A stretch of 64,000 nt of DNA from Chryseobacterium paludis (GCF_025403485.1 NZ_CP099966.1:4710501-4774500), one strand, 5' to 3'. Positions 9,101 to 18,554 are shown, counted from the stretch's first letter. Translations and numbers: made by a program. The notes: a model not told the origin generated them from the letters alone.

Positions 9101-9676
9101 TCAAAAAAGGGATATTCTTTTTCTGATCCGGCTTAGAGATTGTGGCTTTACACCTACATAAGAAGCAATGTAATATTGAGATAACCGTTGTTGCAAATCA
9201 GAGTGTTCTTTAAGAAACTTCTCATAACGGGATTTTGGAGAATCAGTATAGAATGAGTTTCTATCTTTTAATGTTTGAATGAAAACCTGCTCAATAACAA
9301 TCCTTCCAAATCTTTCCCCGAGCTCTATTTCTTCATAAAATTTCTGCAGATTTTCATAAGAAATTGTCCAGATTTCAGTATCTTCTAAAGCCTGAATAAT
9401 CTGATTTGATGGGGTTTGTGGGACAAAACTTTCATAATTACAGGTAAACTCATTTTCTTTTGAAAAGCCATAGGTTTTTTCCTCTCCATCATCATTGATG
9501 TAATAACGTACAATACCATTTTTGATAAAGCCCACATACTTACAAACTTCGCCTTCTTTAAGAAAGAAATCTCCTTTTTTATATTCTTTTAATTTGAATA
9601 AGTCTTGAATTATTTCTTCTTCATCCGAACTTATTTTTATTGTACTTTGTATGGCTAGAAGTAGTGTGTTATTCAT
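9101..9676 (-). CDS. Crp/Fnr family transcriptional regulator
   Basis: 191-residue regulator: a cyclic-nucleotide-binding-like beta roll (about 20-120, with 'KYVGFIKNGIVRYYINDDGEEKT') and a C-terminal helix-turn-helix ending in 'YIASYVGVKPQSLSRIRKRI'. There is no N-terminal Cys cluster, so it is not an Fe-S FNR sensor. This short form is very common in Bacteroidota and usually controls a neighbouring small enzyme or membrane gene; here the DUF4267 gene 70 bp downstream is the likely partner. The ligand is unknown. Confidence 0.8.
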   Translation of the reverse strand: MNNTLLLAIQSTIKISSDEEEIIQDLFKLKEYKKGDFFLKEGEVCKYVGFIKNGIVRYYINDDGEEKTYGFSKENEFTCNYESFVPQTPSNQIIQALEDTEIWTISYENLQKFYEEIELGERFGRIVIEQVFIQTLKDRNSFYTDSPKSRYEKFLKEHSDLQQRLSQYYIASYVGVKPQSLSRIRKRISLF

Positions 9677-9773
9677 TTTAAAAGCAAGTTAATTACAGCT
9701 TCTAAGGTACTGCTTTTACTAAAAAAGGAAGGAGATTACTCCTTTTGTATTTTACCTTTTCACTTTTTACTTT

Positions 9774-10370
9774 TTAGAGTGCCTTGTAATCATATTCAAT
9801 ATTACTCCATAAAACTTCATCACCTGGTTCGGTCATTTCAGATGGTGTAGTAAATGAACTATTTCCGAATATGGTGGTGTATTGAGAAATTCCAAAAGTA
9901 CTATTACGAGAAACAAATAAAGGAGTAGAATTATTCCTGGGAACTTTTTTTACATATTGAAAAGTTCTTTTTAGAGTAAAAGATGGCTCTTTTTGATTGA
10001 AAGTTCCTATATACTTCAGTTCATTATTGTTAATGATAAACAAAGAATCTTTTGAAACTTTAATCGGATACGATACATCTGCAGATGTCCCGGAAAGCAA
10101 TTTTATCAAATTGCTTTTTGTATCTACACTGATCTTTTTCCAAATCGGCTCCTTATAAGAATTCCAGTAATTGTTTAGATATGACTCCCCGGGATCAGAT
10201 TCATGAGCGATGGGTCCTTTGTAAAGGACAATATTTTTCAAATGGTAATTTTTATACTCGAAATTGTGTACATTCTTTTCTGCTGGCTGTGGATTTTCGG
10301 AAGTGTCATCATTTCCGCTGCATGAGACTGCTAATACAGAGGCTAAAAGGATCGTGAAAATAGTCTTCAT
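9774..10370 (-). CDS. exported lipoprotein of unknown function
   Basis: 198 residues from the ATG at 10370; an ATG 66 bp further upstream would put 22 residues before the signal peptide, so the inner start is preferred. The signal peptide MKTIFTILLASVLAVSC ends in a lipobox (LAVSC) followed by SGNDD, a typical lipoprotein N-terminus. The rest is beta-rich without known motifs. It lies on the minus strand behind the Crp/Fnr gene direction-wise, but with its own spacing, so operon membership is not evident. Confidence 0.7.
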   Translation of the reverse strand: MKTIFTILLASVLAVSCSGNDDTSENPQPAEKNVHNFEYKNYHLKNIVLYKGPIAHESDPGESYLNNYWNSYKEPIWKKISVDTKSNLIKLLSGTSADVSYPIKVSKDSLFIINNNELKYIGTFNQKEPSFTLKRTFQYVKKVPRNNSTPLFVSRNSTFGISQYTTIFGNSSFTTPSEMTEPGDEVLWSNIEYDYKAL

Positions 10371-10649
10371 TGTGCTGTTTAGATTTCTCAATCTGAGATT
10401 GGTTTTGTTTATAAATAATTCACTATAAAGGTACATATTATTGTTTGAAATCAGTGCTAATATAATGTAGAAAGGCGATTAGAAATATATTTATTGATGC
10501 AATGAGCTTGATTTTAGCTATTTAAAATTTATTTATTTTTATTAAATTTTGTTAATGAGGTTATGTTATTGAATGTTGAGTTGTTCTATTAATGAACGCT
10601 TAAGTTAGCACTACGATATATTATTAAACTATTTCCAAAAGAACATTTT

Positions 10650-12152
10650 ATGAGAAGAACAGTCTCTACTTACATTTTTTGCTTGGTACCATTATTTATA
10701 TTTTCTTTTATCTCTGGTCAAAGAAAGGATGTTGTCACATTTTTTAAAGAATTACACGCTGACCAACAATTTAATGGCAATGTATTAATTGCTGATAAAA
10801 ACGGTATTGTTTATCAGCAGTCGCTGGGTTTTGCTAACTTAACAACGCAACTACCTCTTTCATCAGATTCTAAATTTCCAATAGCTTCTATTTCTAAAAC
10901 CTTTACATCAACGGCTATATTGCAGCTTAAACAAAAAGGAAAGCTTAAACTTAGTGATCCTGTCCAGAAATATCTTGCCGATTTTCCATATAAAGAGGTT
11001 ACTATAAAGCATCTGCTCAGTAATACTTCAGGTTTGGTAGATTATTATCACCTCTTTGATTCTGTAATGGAACAGAATCCTGATAAGATTATAACCAATA
11101 GTGATATTATTCCGACATTGATTCAGTATAAAGTTCCACTTAGCTTTGCTCCCGGAGAAAAATGGGAATATAACAACGTGAATTTCTGCATTGCGGCACT
11201 GATTGTTGAGAAAGTTTCAGGAATACCATATTCCAAATATTTACAGGAAAATATCTTTAAACCAGCTGGGATGAAAAACAGTATACAGCCCTTTGATAGA
11301 AGTGTTTTACAGGAAGGAGAGGTTGAGCGTTATAGTTTTAGAAATCTTTATACAACAAAGCTTGAGAATGTTCACAGCATGCCGGAAAATTTCAAAATAA
11401 GTGAGCATAGCAATTTTTATGGGAATGGAGGAATAGTAAGCACAGCGGAAGATCTTTATCTTTTTGACCAGAGTCTTTACAGTGGTGTGTTGCTGGGACA
11501 AGAGGAACTCAATGAAGCATTTACCCGGGTAAAACTTAATGATGGAAAAACAGCAGTATATAAACTTGATGAAAAAGAAGTAGGATATGGATTGGGATGG
11601 GAGATATATTTGGATGAAAGTAATGGAAAAATTGTTTTTCATGATGGGTCTATAACGGGTCTTACAAGTATATTAGTGAGAAATATTTCTCAAAAACAGT
11701 CCGTTATTCTACTGGAAAATAATGGAAGCAATGCTGTTTTTTCTGCATCAAATGCCATGATAGCATTATTGAATCAGAAACAATATGATCCGGTTCGACA
11801 GGCTTTTTCAAGGATATACGGAAGTACACTTGTAGATAAAGGAGTAAAAGAAGCCAATCAACTGTTGAACAAATACAATAAAAACCCTCAAAAATATAGG
11901 GTCACCGAAAGAGAATTGATTCGAATGGGTTATGAACTTGCCCGACAGAAAAAATTAGCTTCAGCACTTCATGTTTTTAAAACCACGACTCAAATATTCC
12001 CGGAAAGTTGGAATGCATTTGATAGTTATGGAGAAACTTTATTACTAAATAACGAAAAGGATGAGGCGATAAAAATGTACAAAAAATCAATAGAACTCAA
12101 TCCTAAAAATGAAAATGGGAAAAAAGTTTTGAAGGGATTGGGTGAAATTTGA
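10650..12152 (+). CDS. class C beta-lactamase-like serine hydrolase with TPR tail
   Basis: Exported serine hydrolase of the beta-lactamase/penicillin-binding-protein fold, 500 residues. A signal peptide precedes residue ~24. The catalytic SxxK is SISK at 80-83, the YxN motif is Y174-N175-N176, and a late 'FHDGSITG' stands at the KTG position. The C-terminal ~100 residues (about 400-500) contain a tetratricopeptide-like 'DEAIKMYKKSIELNPKNENG'. This architecture is frequent in Flavobacteriia and mostly works on D-amino-acid peptides or esters; resistance function should not be assumed. It is followed by a terminator and has its own transcription unit. Confidence 0.82.
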   Translation: MRRTVSTYIFCLVPLFIFSFISGQRKDVVTFFKELHADQQFNGNVLIADKNGIVYQQSLGFANLTTQLPLSSDSKFPIASISKTFTSTAILQLKQKGKLKLSDPVQKYLADFPYKEVTIKHLLSNTSGLVDYYHLFDSVMEQNPDKIITNSDIIPTLIQYKVPLSFAPGEKWEYNNVNFCIAALIVEKVSGIPYSKYLQENIFKPAGMKNSIQPFDRSVLQEGEVERYSFRNLYTTKLENVHSMPENFKISEHSNFYGNGGIVSTAEDLYLFDQSLYSGVLLGQEELNEAFTRVKLNDGKTAVYKLDEKEVGYGLGWEIYLDESNGKIVFHDGSITGLTSILVRNISQKQSVILLENNGSNAVFSASNAMIALLNQKQYDPVRQAFSRIYGSTLVDKGVKEANQLLNKYNKNPQKYRVTERELIRMGYELARQKKLASALHVFKTTTQIFPESWNAFDSYGETLLLNNEKDEAIKMYKKSIELNPKNENGKKVLKGLGEI

Positions 12153-12208
12153 TAGTGTAAAGAATAATATCTTAAAACGATACGAAAGTGTTTTTAAAAA
12201 AGGTGAAA

Positions 12209-12239
12209 AAAAAACCTCTGAATTTTTCAGAGGTTTTTT
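12209..12239 (+). terminator. rho-independent terminator after serine hydrolase gene
   Basis: AAAAAACCTCTGAA (12209-12222) pairs with TTCAGAGGTTTTTT (12226-12239) around a TTT loop, ending in a T run; 57 bp after the stop at 12152. Confidence 0.9.
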
Positions 12240-12582
12240 TGGGAGATTATACTAAGTAATGACTTAATCGAAAAAAGGTAATGACAGTATTTTTTAACAA
12301 ATGGTAATTGTCAACTCAATGACAACCAGTAACTTTACAATTGTAAAACGGAGTACCTGTTCTCGAAATAGAACTTTTGTTATAATAATTTTAAAAAATA
12401 ACAGTACGGAAATTTTATATACACGAAACTGGGAAACAAATGATTTAAAAATTATTTTGTATTCAATTAAAATATCATAAAAGAGATTGCTATTTTACTC
12501 TTTTTTGAAATTATTATTACTGTATTTCTAATGATAATGATTAGAGTTTTTCATTAAAACATTAAACATTAAAAAAAAGATC
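12240..12582. promoter_or_regulatory. intergenic region with two palindromes upstream of SDR-Crp operon
   Basis: No gene is seen. TTTACAATTGTAAA (12334-12347) is a perfect 14-bp palindrome, and GTTCT-N6-AGAAC (12359-12374) is a second inverted repeat 12 bp later. They sit 210-250 bp before the operon at 12583 and could be operators for its Crp/Fnr regulator; this is a guess. Confidence 0.3.
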
Positions 12583-13611
12583 ATGAACAATAAAAGAGTT
12601 TTATTAACAGGGGTGTCTGGCTTTTTAGGTCTACACACAGCAATCCAGCTTTTGGAAAAAGGATATACAGTTATCGGGACATTACGAAACCTCGAAAGGG
12701 CAGGTGCCATTAAAGCAATCATTGAAAAACATACCTCAAATGCTCAAAATATTTCTTTTGTTGAAGCAGATTTGAAATCGACAGATGTTTGGTTTCAATT
12801 GACAGAAAATATTGATTTTATTCAACATATTGCATCACCATTTCCTCGTGTTTTACCTAAAAAAGAAGAAGAACTCATAGAACCTGCAAAATCAGGTACT
12901 TTAAATATACTAAAAGCGGCATCAGCAAATGGTGTAAAGCGTGTGGTGATAACTTCGTCCCTAGCATCAGTAATGTATGGCAAAACAAAAAATGAACTTG
13001 CTTCAACATTAAATGAAAACCACTGGACCGATGAAAATAATAAAAAAGATACAACACCTTATATCAGAAGTAAGACAATTGCAGAAAAGTCAGCATGGAA
13101 ATTTATTCAAAAAGATAGATCTGGTTTAGAATTAACTACTGTTTTACCAGGAGCTATATTAGGACCTGTATTAGAAGATGATTTCGGTACTTCTGCAAAT
13201 ATAGTGATCAAATTAATGGATGGAAGCACACCAGCATTACCTAAAATAGGATTTGATATCGTTGATGTTCGTTCTGTTGCAGACTTATTAATAAGGGCTA
13301 TGGAATTGCCACAGGCAAAGAATCAGAGATATATAGCTTCATCAGGATATTTGACTTTTAAAGATATTGCAGCAATACTAAAATTACATAATCCAGACAG
13401 GAAAATACCATCTAAAGAGCTTCCAGATATATTTGTAAAATTACTTTCTAATTTTGATACCGCTTTAAAGCCAATTTTAATAGATTTGAGAATAAAAAGG
13501 AAAATAGATACTTCAAAAGCAATAAATGAACTACAGTGGAAACCATTATCTTTAGAAGAAGCTGTTTTATCCTGTGCAAAAAGTATCAGTGAATTGGGAA
13601 TTATAAAATAA
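12583..13611 (+). CDS. NAD(P)-dependent epimerase/reductase (extended SDR)
   Basis: Extended short-chain dehydrogenase of 342 residues, similar in layout to dihydroflavonol-4-reductase-like enzymes. The Rossmann motif GVSGFLG is at 10-16, the active-site Ser is in 'VITSSLASV' (122-130), and the YxxxK pair is Y160/K164 in 'YIRSK'. The substrate cannot be predicted; such proteins reduce aldehydes or ketones with NADPH. The gene for a Crp/Fnr regulator starts 2 bp after its stop, so the two form an operon. Confidence 0.8.
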   Translation: MNNKRVLLTGVSGFLGLHTAIQLLEKGYTVIGTLRNLERAGAIKAIIEKHTSNAQNISFVEADLKSTDVWFQLTENIDFIQHIASPFPRVLPKKEEELIEPAKSGTLNILKAASANGVKRVVITSSLASVMYGKTKNELASTLNENHWTDENNKKDTTPYIRSKTIAEKSAWKFIQKDRSGLELTTVLPGAILGPVLEDDFGTSANIVIKLMDGSTPALPKIGFDIVDVRSVADLLIRAMELPQAKNQRYIASSGYLTFKDIAAILKLHNPDRKIPSKELPDIFVKLLSNFDTALKPILIDLRIKRKIDTSKAINELQWKPLSLEEAVLSCAKSISELGIIK

Positions 13612-13613
13612 AA

Positions 13614-14195
13614 ATGGAAAAGTTAAGATCATCTTTAAGTTTTGGAGGTATTTTATCACAAGAGAGCATAGATCATGTCTCATTGTTATTCAAAAAAAAT
13701 GAACTCAAAGCTAATGAGCATTTTCAACAGATTGATGGAGTTTCAAATAAAATTGGGTTTGTAGAAAATGGGATAATAAGGGGTTATTCTATTGGTAAAA
13801 ATGATACAGAGGTTACAAAATACTTTGTTCGTGAGAGTCAATTCTTTGTTGATCTGGAGAGTTATTATGCATCATTACCAAGCAAGGATGCTTTTCAGGC
13901 GGTTACAGACTCAACAATTTATTCGATCCAAAAATCGGTTATTGAAAAACTGAGTGAAGATCTTCCCAACTTTTATATTTACCTGAAAAGTATAACCGAA
14001 GCGCAACTTTTAAACAAATTAAAAGACAATGATTTTTTAAATTATGGTGATGCTAAAACGAAATATCTTGAATTTATTAGCCGTTATCCAATTTTAGCAT
14101 TACAAGTACCACAACAATATATTGCTTCTTATTTAAAAATAACACCACAGTCTTTAAGTAGGATTAGAAATATAATTTCGAAAAAAAGCAAGTGA
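13614..14195 (+). CDS. Crp/Fnr family transcriptional regulator
   Basis: 193 residues with a beta-roll sensor domain (about 25-120; 'NKIGFVENGIIRGYSI') and a C-terminal helix-turn-helix with 'YIASYLKITPQSLSRIRNII'. It lacks Fe-S cysteines. It lies 2 bp behind the reductase gene and is surely cotranscribed, so it probably controls that gene in response to an unknown ligand. It is one of three such regulators within 10 kb. Confidence 0.8.
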   Translation: MEKLRSSLSFGGILSQESIDHVSLLFKKNELKANEHFQQIDGVSNKIGFVENGIIRGYSIGKNDTEVTKYFVRESQFFVDLESYYASLPSKDAFQAVTDSTIYSIQKSVIEKLSEDLPNFYIYLKSITEAQLLNKLKDNDFLNYGDAKTKYLEFISRYPILALQVPQQYIASYLKITPQSLSRIRNIISKKSK

Positions 14196-14228
14196 CTTAT
14201 TATATGTATAGCTTGTTATCATTTTCGG

Positions 14229-14627
14229 CTACTGCCTTTTTGCAATTGTGATTTCCTCATAGGTATCACCCATTACTGTATTGAATTGTGAAACGGTTAA
14301 TTCATCTCCTTTAATTGAAGCATTATAAATAACCCCATTGAATATCATACTTCCATTGCCAAATGTTCCTTTTTGTGTAGTGTAATGATCACAGGTAGAG
14401 TAGGATACAAAAGTAGCATCACTAGGCTGAGTGATTTCATAATATGACTTTGCAGTGCAGGTGCCTTCATGTATCACAGTAAATGTTACGATATTATTTT
14501 TTCTGGTTAGTGATTTGTAAACAAAATATTTTGTAGATTTTTTGATTTCAGGAGGAGGAGCATCATAATCACCCAGGCATGAATTTAATAGGAGAATTGA
14601 AGATAAAATAAATACTAATAATTTCAT
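14229..14627 (-). CDS. small lipoprotein of unknown function
   Basis: 132 residues with a lipoprotein signal (ILSSILLLNSC, lipobox LLNSC) and a beta-rich mature part. It is convergent with the Crp/Fnr gene at 14195. It begins 22 bp after the end of lpxD on the same strand, so it may share the lpxD transcript. No recognisable domain. Confidence 0.6.
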   Translation of the reverse strand: MKLLVFILSSILLLNSCLGDYDAPPPEIKKSTKYFVYKSLTRKNNIVTFTVIHEGTCTAKSYYEITQPSDATFVSYSTCDHYTTQKGTFGNGSMIFNGVIYNASIKGDELTVSQFNTVMGDTYEEITIAKRQ

Positions 14628-14648
14628 TTTAAAACACTGATAATTGTC

Positions 14649-15662
14649 TTACGTTAGTTCGCTGATTTCTTTTTTTCCAGCCGTAAGTCTTTTAAGAAAA
14701 GCCCATTGTTTTAGAGTAGTGCGTGCTTCGGCAGCAGGATAACCAAGATAGGTTTTACCAGCAGGTACATCGCCTACAACACCAGACCCCGCACCTATAG
14801 TGGCGCCATCGCCAATAGTAGTATGGTCTTTAATAGAGGCGCTTCCACCAATAATAACACCATTACCCAGAGTAACACTCCCTGCAAGTCCACTGTTACC
14901 AGCCATAATACAAAACTTACCCAGTATACTGTTGTGACCGATTTGCACAAGATTATCGATCTTACATCCATCGCCAATAATGGTAGAGCTAAATTTACCA
15001 CGGTCAACACAAGTACCGGCACCAATTTCTACCCAATCCCCAATGATAACATTACCAATTTGTGGGACTTTTGCCAATCCCCTTTCAGGGCATGGTCTAA
15101 ACCCAAAACCATCTGCACCAATAGTTGCATTGGGATGAATTATTGTGTTTTTACCAATATGACAGTTTTCTCTAATAACAACACCGCTCCATATAGTACT
15201 GTTTTTACCAATAGTGCTTTTGTCTAAAATCGTAGCATTTGGGTAAATGGTTACATTGTCACCCAATTCTACATTAGGGCCAATATATGTACCTGCACCA
15301 ATACGTACACCTACACCAATAATAGCAGAAGGGTGTACCGAAGCTGTAGTATGAATATCTGTATCGAATTGTGGATGAAGGGGTGCAAACAATTCCAGTA
15401 TCTGCGACATGGCAAGGTCAGCATTATTAACCTTTATAAATGCTCTGTTTTCACCGGGCTCAATAGATATATCATTATTTACAACAGCTACCGATGCTTT
15501 ACTGCATGCCCAAAGTTTTTCGTATTTTTTACTACCTATAAAAGTAATTTGATGATTTCCGGCGAGCTCTATTTGCTCAGGAGAGGAAACAGAATGCGAC
15601 GTACCGCCTACTATGTAACCTTTTAATAACGTATTAATTTCTAATGCTGAAAATGATTTCAT
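14649..15662 (-). CDS. lpxD: UDP-3-O-(3-hydroxyacyl)glucosamine N-acyltransferase
   Basis: Third step of lipid A synthesis: transfer of a 3-hydroxyacyl chain from ACP to the 2-amino group of UDP-3-O-acyl-glucosamine. The 337-residue protein has the N-terminal uridine-binding part (1-100) and a long left-handed beta helix of hexapeptide repeats (about 105-300), with '[14 protein letters not shown]' holding the expected catalytic His. It is full-length. Flavobacteria usually carry lpxD next to lpxC/fabZ/lpxA; here it stands alone among accessory genes, so it may be a second copy. Confidence 0.85.
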   Translation of the reverse strand: MKSFSALEINTLLKGYIVGGTSHSVSSPEQIELAGNHQITFIGSKKYEKLWACSKASVAVVNNDISIEPGENRAFIKVNNADLAMSQILELFAPLHPQFDTDIHTTASVHPSAIIGVGVRIGAGTYIGPNVELGDNVTIYPNATILDKSTIGKNSTIWSGVVIRENCHIGKNTIIHPNATIGADGFGFRPCPERGLAKVPQIGNVIIGDWVEIGAGTCVDRGKFSSTIIGDGCKIDNLVQIGHNSILGKFCIMAGNSGLAGSVTLGNGVIIGGSASIKDHTTIGDGATIGAGSGVVGDVPAGKTYLGYPAAEARTTLKQWAFLKRLTAGKKEISELT

Positions 15663-16078
15663 AAGTAGTTGTTTTTGCTGTTTTTGCAGTAATCAAATGT
15701 TAGTGAGGGGATTACCATAAACTAAAAAGGAAAGTAATGACATTTAATTGTTGGTTTATGGGCATATATTAGTAAAACGCAAAAAAAAGAAAATTATTTT
15801 AATAAACAAGTATTTTTATTGTTAAGTTTTTAATAACCAGTCGTCAATATAAATTATTTCGATAAAATTTATGATGAATTTTTCATTTTTTGTTAATTGG
15901 AGATGGTGGGAATCTTCCCTTCTGTACTGGTGTGAGAGTCACTTTAGGGATAAAAAATAATCCTGAAAAACTGATTGATAGGCTTTTACGGCTGTATTTT
16001 GTGAACTGATATACTATGTGACAGTTTGATAATTGGGTCATTTTTCCGAAGGAAATACAAGTTGTAAAGCTATTTATA
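15663..16078. other. intergenic region, no convincing gene
   Basis: This 416-bp AT-rich stretch holds only an 80-codon minus-strand ORF (15883-16125) that overlaps the 3' end of the lipoprotein gene at 16079 and lacks domain-like composition. No repeat or RNA structure was recognised. Confidence 0.4.
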
Positions 16079-16483
16079 TTATTGCAGTATAATTTTATAG
16101 TATCCTTTTTCTTCTTTAACATCAAAACCTACTCCCGTAAATGTCAGTTTGTTTATTTGGAACCCATCACAGCCTCCTTTGAATTCGGACGACTGTATTG
16201 AAAAATTAAAAGTTTTGACTGAAGAATAGAATGTGTAATTTTTTGTGCCATTATATTCACCTACATTCTCTAAAATAATCTTGTCATCATCTGTTTTGGA
16301 AGCCTGTATCACAACTTGATTTTCGTCTTTGACTGAAAAGTTATTAAGAGTTCCGTTGGTAATTAGGTTTACATTATCAACATCAACGAATTCAAAAATG
16401 ATAGGCAAAGGAGCATTATAACAATCGTTTCCACAGGCTGTCAAAACAAAAGTCATTAAAAGAAATAGTATTATTTTTTTCAT
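16079..16483 (-). CDS. small lipoprotein of unknown function
   Basis: 134 residues with a clear lipoprotein signal peptide MKKIILFLLMTFVLTAC (lipobox LTAC) followed by GNDCYNAP. The mature part is predicted beta-rich with 'GGCDGFQINKLTFTG' near residue 104; with C23 this gives a possible disulfide. No family was recognised. It is flanked by a remnant on one side and a gene-poor stretch on the other. Confidence 0.6.
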   Translation of the reverse strand: MKKIILFLLMTFVLTACGNDCYNAPLPIIFEFVDVDNVNLITNGTLNNFSVKDENQVVIQASKTDDDKIILENVGEYNGTKNYTFYSSVKTFNFSIQSSEFKGGCDGFQINKLTFTGVGFDVKEEKGYYKIILQ

Positions 16484-16516
16484 GTGAGAGATTAATTCGG
16501 TGAAATGTGAAGTTAA

Positions 16517-16651
16517 TCATTAAACGAATGTGGTCAAAATTATAAAGAATATTCTTTACATCTCGGATCTGCAAAAATTGAGTGGTATAACGAATCACCA
16601 GAAGCAATGTTTTTCGGACGTATATTCTCTAAATTAACAATCGGTTACTAA
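16517..16651 (+). pseudogene. orphan C-terminal coding fragment
   Basis: An open stretch of 44 codons with no start ends at TAA 16649-16651. Its last part, KIEWYNESPEAMFFGRIF followed by SKLTIGY, has normal protein-like composition, unlike the other frames. The region carries no other gene, so it looks like the tail of a lost gene. The family is not recognised. Confidence 0.3.
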
Positions 16652-16660
16652 AAAATAAAG

Positions 16661-16683
16661 CCGGAAAAGCATCGCTTTTCCGG
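16661..16683 (-). terminator. terminator of the SDR gene at 16773
   Basis: CCGGAAAAGC (16661-16670) pairs perfectly with GCTTTTCCGG (16674-16683). On the minus strand the stem is followed by CTTTATTTTTT, so it stops transcripts from the gene at 16773-17531. Confidence 0.8.
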
Positions 16684-16772
16684 TTGAGTACCATAACCGA
16701 AAATGTAGTTTGAAAAAAAACACTGTTAATCAGTGATAAGTCTTATTAACTTTCATTTTTGGAGTTGCGATT

Positions 16773-17531
16773 TTAAAAACCATACATACCACCCGAAACG
16801 GAAATTTGCTCACCCGTAATCCAGGCTGCATCATCTGAAGCCAGGAATACCGCAGCTTTTGCAATATCTGCAGGCTGTCCTCTGCGGCCAAGTGGTGTTT
16901 TTTCGATAAACATTTTTTCATACTCACTGCCGGCGGTAACGCCTGCACTGGTTGCACCTTCTGTTTCCGTAGCGCCGGGCAAAATAGAATTGATACGGAT
17001 ATTTTTTCCACCCAGTTCTTTAGATAATGCAATGGTGAACGCATCTATTGCGGCCTTGGTTGAAGAGTATAATGATGCATTTGGAAGTGGGTATTTACTT
17101 GCACCCGAACTAATATTGATGATGTTTCCGCCCTTATCTCCAAAAAGTTTCAGAGCTGCCTGGATAGTCAATACAGTTCCTAACACATTGACGTTGAAAC
17201 TTTGGTGGAAATCCTTTACCGAAATTTCTTCAATAGGTGCATATCCCTGAGATACCGCATTATTGACTAAAATATCCAGGGTGCCGAAAGCATTCTCGGT
17301 TTCTTTAAACAACCTGATCACATCTGCTTCGTTCGATACATCTGCTTGTACTGCAATGGCTATTCCACCATTATTTGTTATTGCTTTAACGACTTTGTCT
17401 GCTCCTTCTTTGCTGGAGGCATAATTTACAACAACCTTTGCACCTGCTGCTGCAAAATGTTTGGCAATAGCTGCACCAATTCCTTTGGAAGCACCGGTAA
17501 CTATCGCTACCTTGTTTTCTAATTTACTCAT
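16773..17531 (-). CDS. SDR-family oxidoreductase (FabG-like)
   Basis: Classical short-chain dehydrogenase of 252 residues: the cofactor motif TGASKGIG (12-19), 'NNAVSQ' at about 90-95 in place of NNAG, the catalytic Ser in 'INISSGAS' (141-142), and Y155/K159 in 'YSSTK'. It ends in '.GGMYGF'. It resembles 3-oxoacyl-ACP reductase or glucose dehydrogenase-like enzymes; the substrate is unknown. An ATG 21 bp upstream exists, but the MSKLENKVAIVTG start fits the family. A Crp/Fnr regulator is encoded 438 bp upstream on the same strand. Confidence 0.85.
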   Translation of the reverse strand: MSKLENKVAIVTGASKGIGAAIAKHFAAAGAKVVVNYASSKEGADKVVKAITNNGGIAIAVQADVSNEADVIRLFKETENAFGTLDILVNNAVSQGYAPIEEISVKDFHQSFNVNVLGTVLTIQAALKLFGDKGGNIINISSGASKYPLPNASLYSSTKAAIDAFTIALSKELGGKNIRINSILPGATETEGATSAGVTAGSEYEKMFIEKTPLGRRGQPADIAKAAVFLASDDAAWITGEQISVSGGMYGF

Positions 17532-17969
17532 GATTTCTATTATTAATTGCATTGAAATTCTTCAGGTTTTTTTCCTTCTGAAGTATATGCAAAGTTGCTG
17601 CATCATAACGAGCTGCACGTTGAGATGGATCATTGATTACAAGTGACAAATATCAATTCAAAGTGATGATTTAAATCAAATAGATATGTTAAAAGGTTGT
17701 AAAAAAGCGACTTATGGAAAATGTGAAAATGAAAAAAAGAGAATGCTAAAGGATCACAAAGGCATAAATTGCATCATTAAGTACTTTTTCATTGGGGGAA
17801 GGGACAAAATTGCATAATCCAAATTGGGGTATCCGGCGGAGGTAATTTACAAATTATACAAATCCGGGCATTGATTTATAGGATGTTTATGTCAGGTGGG
17901 TAGAAGATCCTTAGGTGATTCAATCTAACAGGCGTAAAATGATAGCGAATCCTAAGATAGTTAAAGGAT
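17532..17969. other. 438-bp intergenic region with a weak Fnr/Crp-like site
   Basis: No gene is seen. On the minus strand TTGAT-TTAA-ATCAT (17666-17679 in plus coordinates) matches the FNR-type box at 9 of 10 positions, 135 bp before the SDR start, and could be the site of the Crp/Fnr protein encoded at 17970; matches of this quality also arise by chance. Confidence 0.3.
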
Positions 17970-18554
17970 CTATTTTAAAGCGTTTTTCTTTATCCTGCTC
18001 AGAGTTTCAGATGTTAATCCAAGATAAGAAGCGATCATGTTTTGCGGAAACCGCTGAAGAAAATAAGGATAATTTTTGACGAATTCCTCATAGCGCTCTT
18101 CAGCTGAATAGTTAATAGCCAGCATCCTTTTCTGAGCTGCAATAGTATTGTTTTGGCTAATCACGTTCGACATCGCAGAAAAAGCAGGGATATGCTTGAG
18201 AAATTCTTCAATTTCCGCGTTTGTTGATTGTAGGATCTCAAGTTCCTCCAACGCTTCAATATTAAAGCGGCTTGGTGTTAGAAGGTAAAAGCTTTCAAAA
18301 TCTGTCAGCCACCAATTTTCTATAGACAATTTTAGTATATTTTCATGTCCTTTCTCATCTACTGTAAAGGTTCTGGCGGAGCCCTTTACAATAAATCCAA
18401 TATATTTGCAAACGTCTCCTTCCTGTAAAAAATATTGTCGTTTTCGAAGTTTTTTGGGTTTGAAATGTACTGTCAATAATTGCTTATCATCTTCTGATAG
18501 CAATTTTCCTGATATTTCTTGAATGTAATCAAAAAACGTTTCAAAATTGGACAT
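17970..18554 (-). CDS. Crp/Fnr family transcriptional regulator
   Basis: 194 residues: a beta-roll sensor (about 22-120; 'CKYIGFIVKGSARTFTVDEKG') and a C-terminal HTH with 'MIASYLGLTSETLSRIKKNAL'. It lacks Fe-S cysteines. It is transcribed towards the SDR gene at 16773, its likely target. It is the third such regulator in 10 kb; the three differ enough to be separate paralogues rather than a recent duplication. Confidence 0.8.
   Translation of the reverse strand: MSNFETFFDYIQEISGKLLSEDDKQLLTVHFKPKKLRKRQYFLQEGDVCKYIGFIVKGSARTFTVDEKGHENILKLSIENWWLTDFESFYLLTPSRFNIEALEELEILQSTNAEIEEFLKHIPAFSAMSNVISQNNTIAAQKRMLAINYSAEERYEEFVKNYPYFLQRFPQNMIASYLGLTSETLSRIKKNALK

Noticed and set aside
15883-16125. 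80-codon minus-strand ORF
   Set aside because: It overlaps the 3' end of the lipoprotein gene, has no clear start context and no recognisable domain; its tail (PKVTLTPVQKGRFPPSP) is protein-like but not enough for a call.
17532-17969. Protein-like reading DPLTILGFAIILRLLD on the minus strand
   Set aside because: It overlaps the end of the Crp/Fnr gene in another frame and stops quickly; likely chance.
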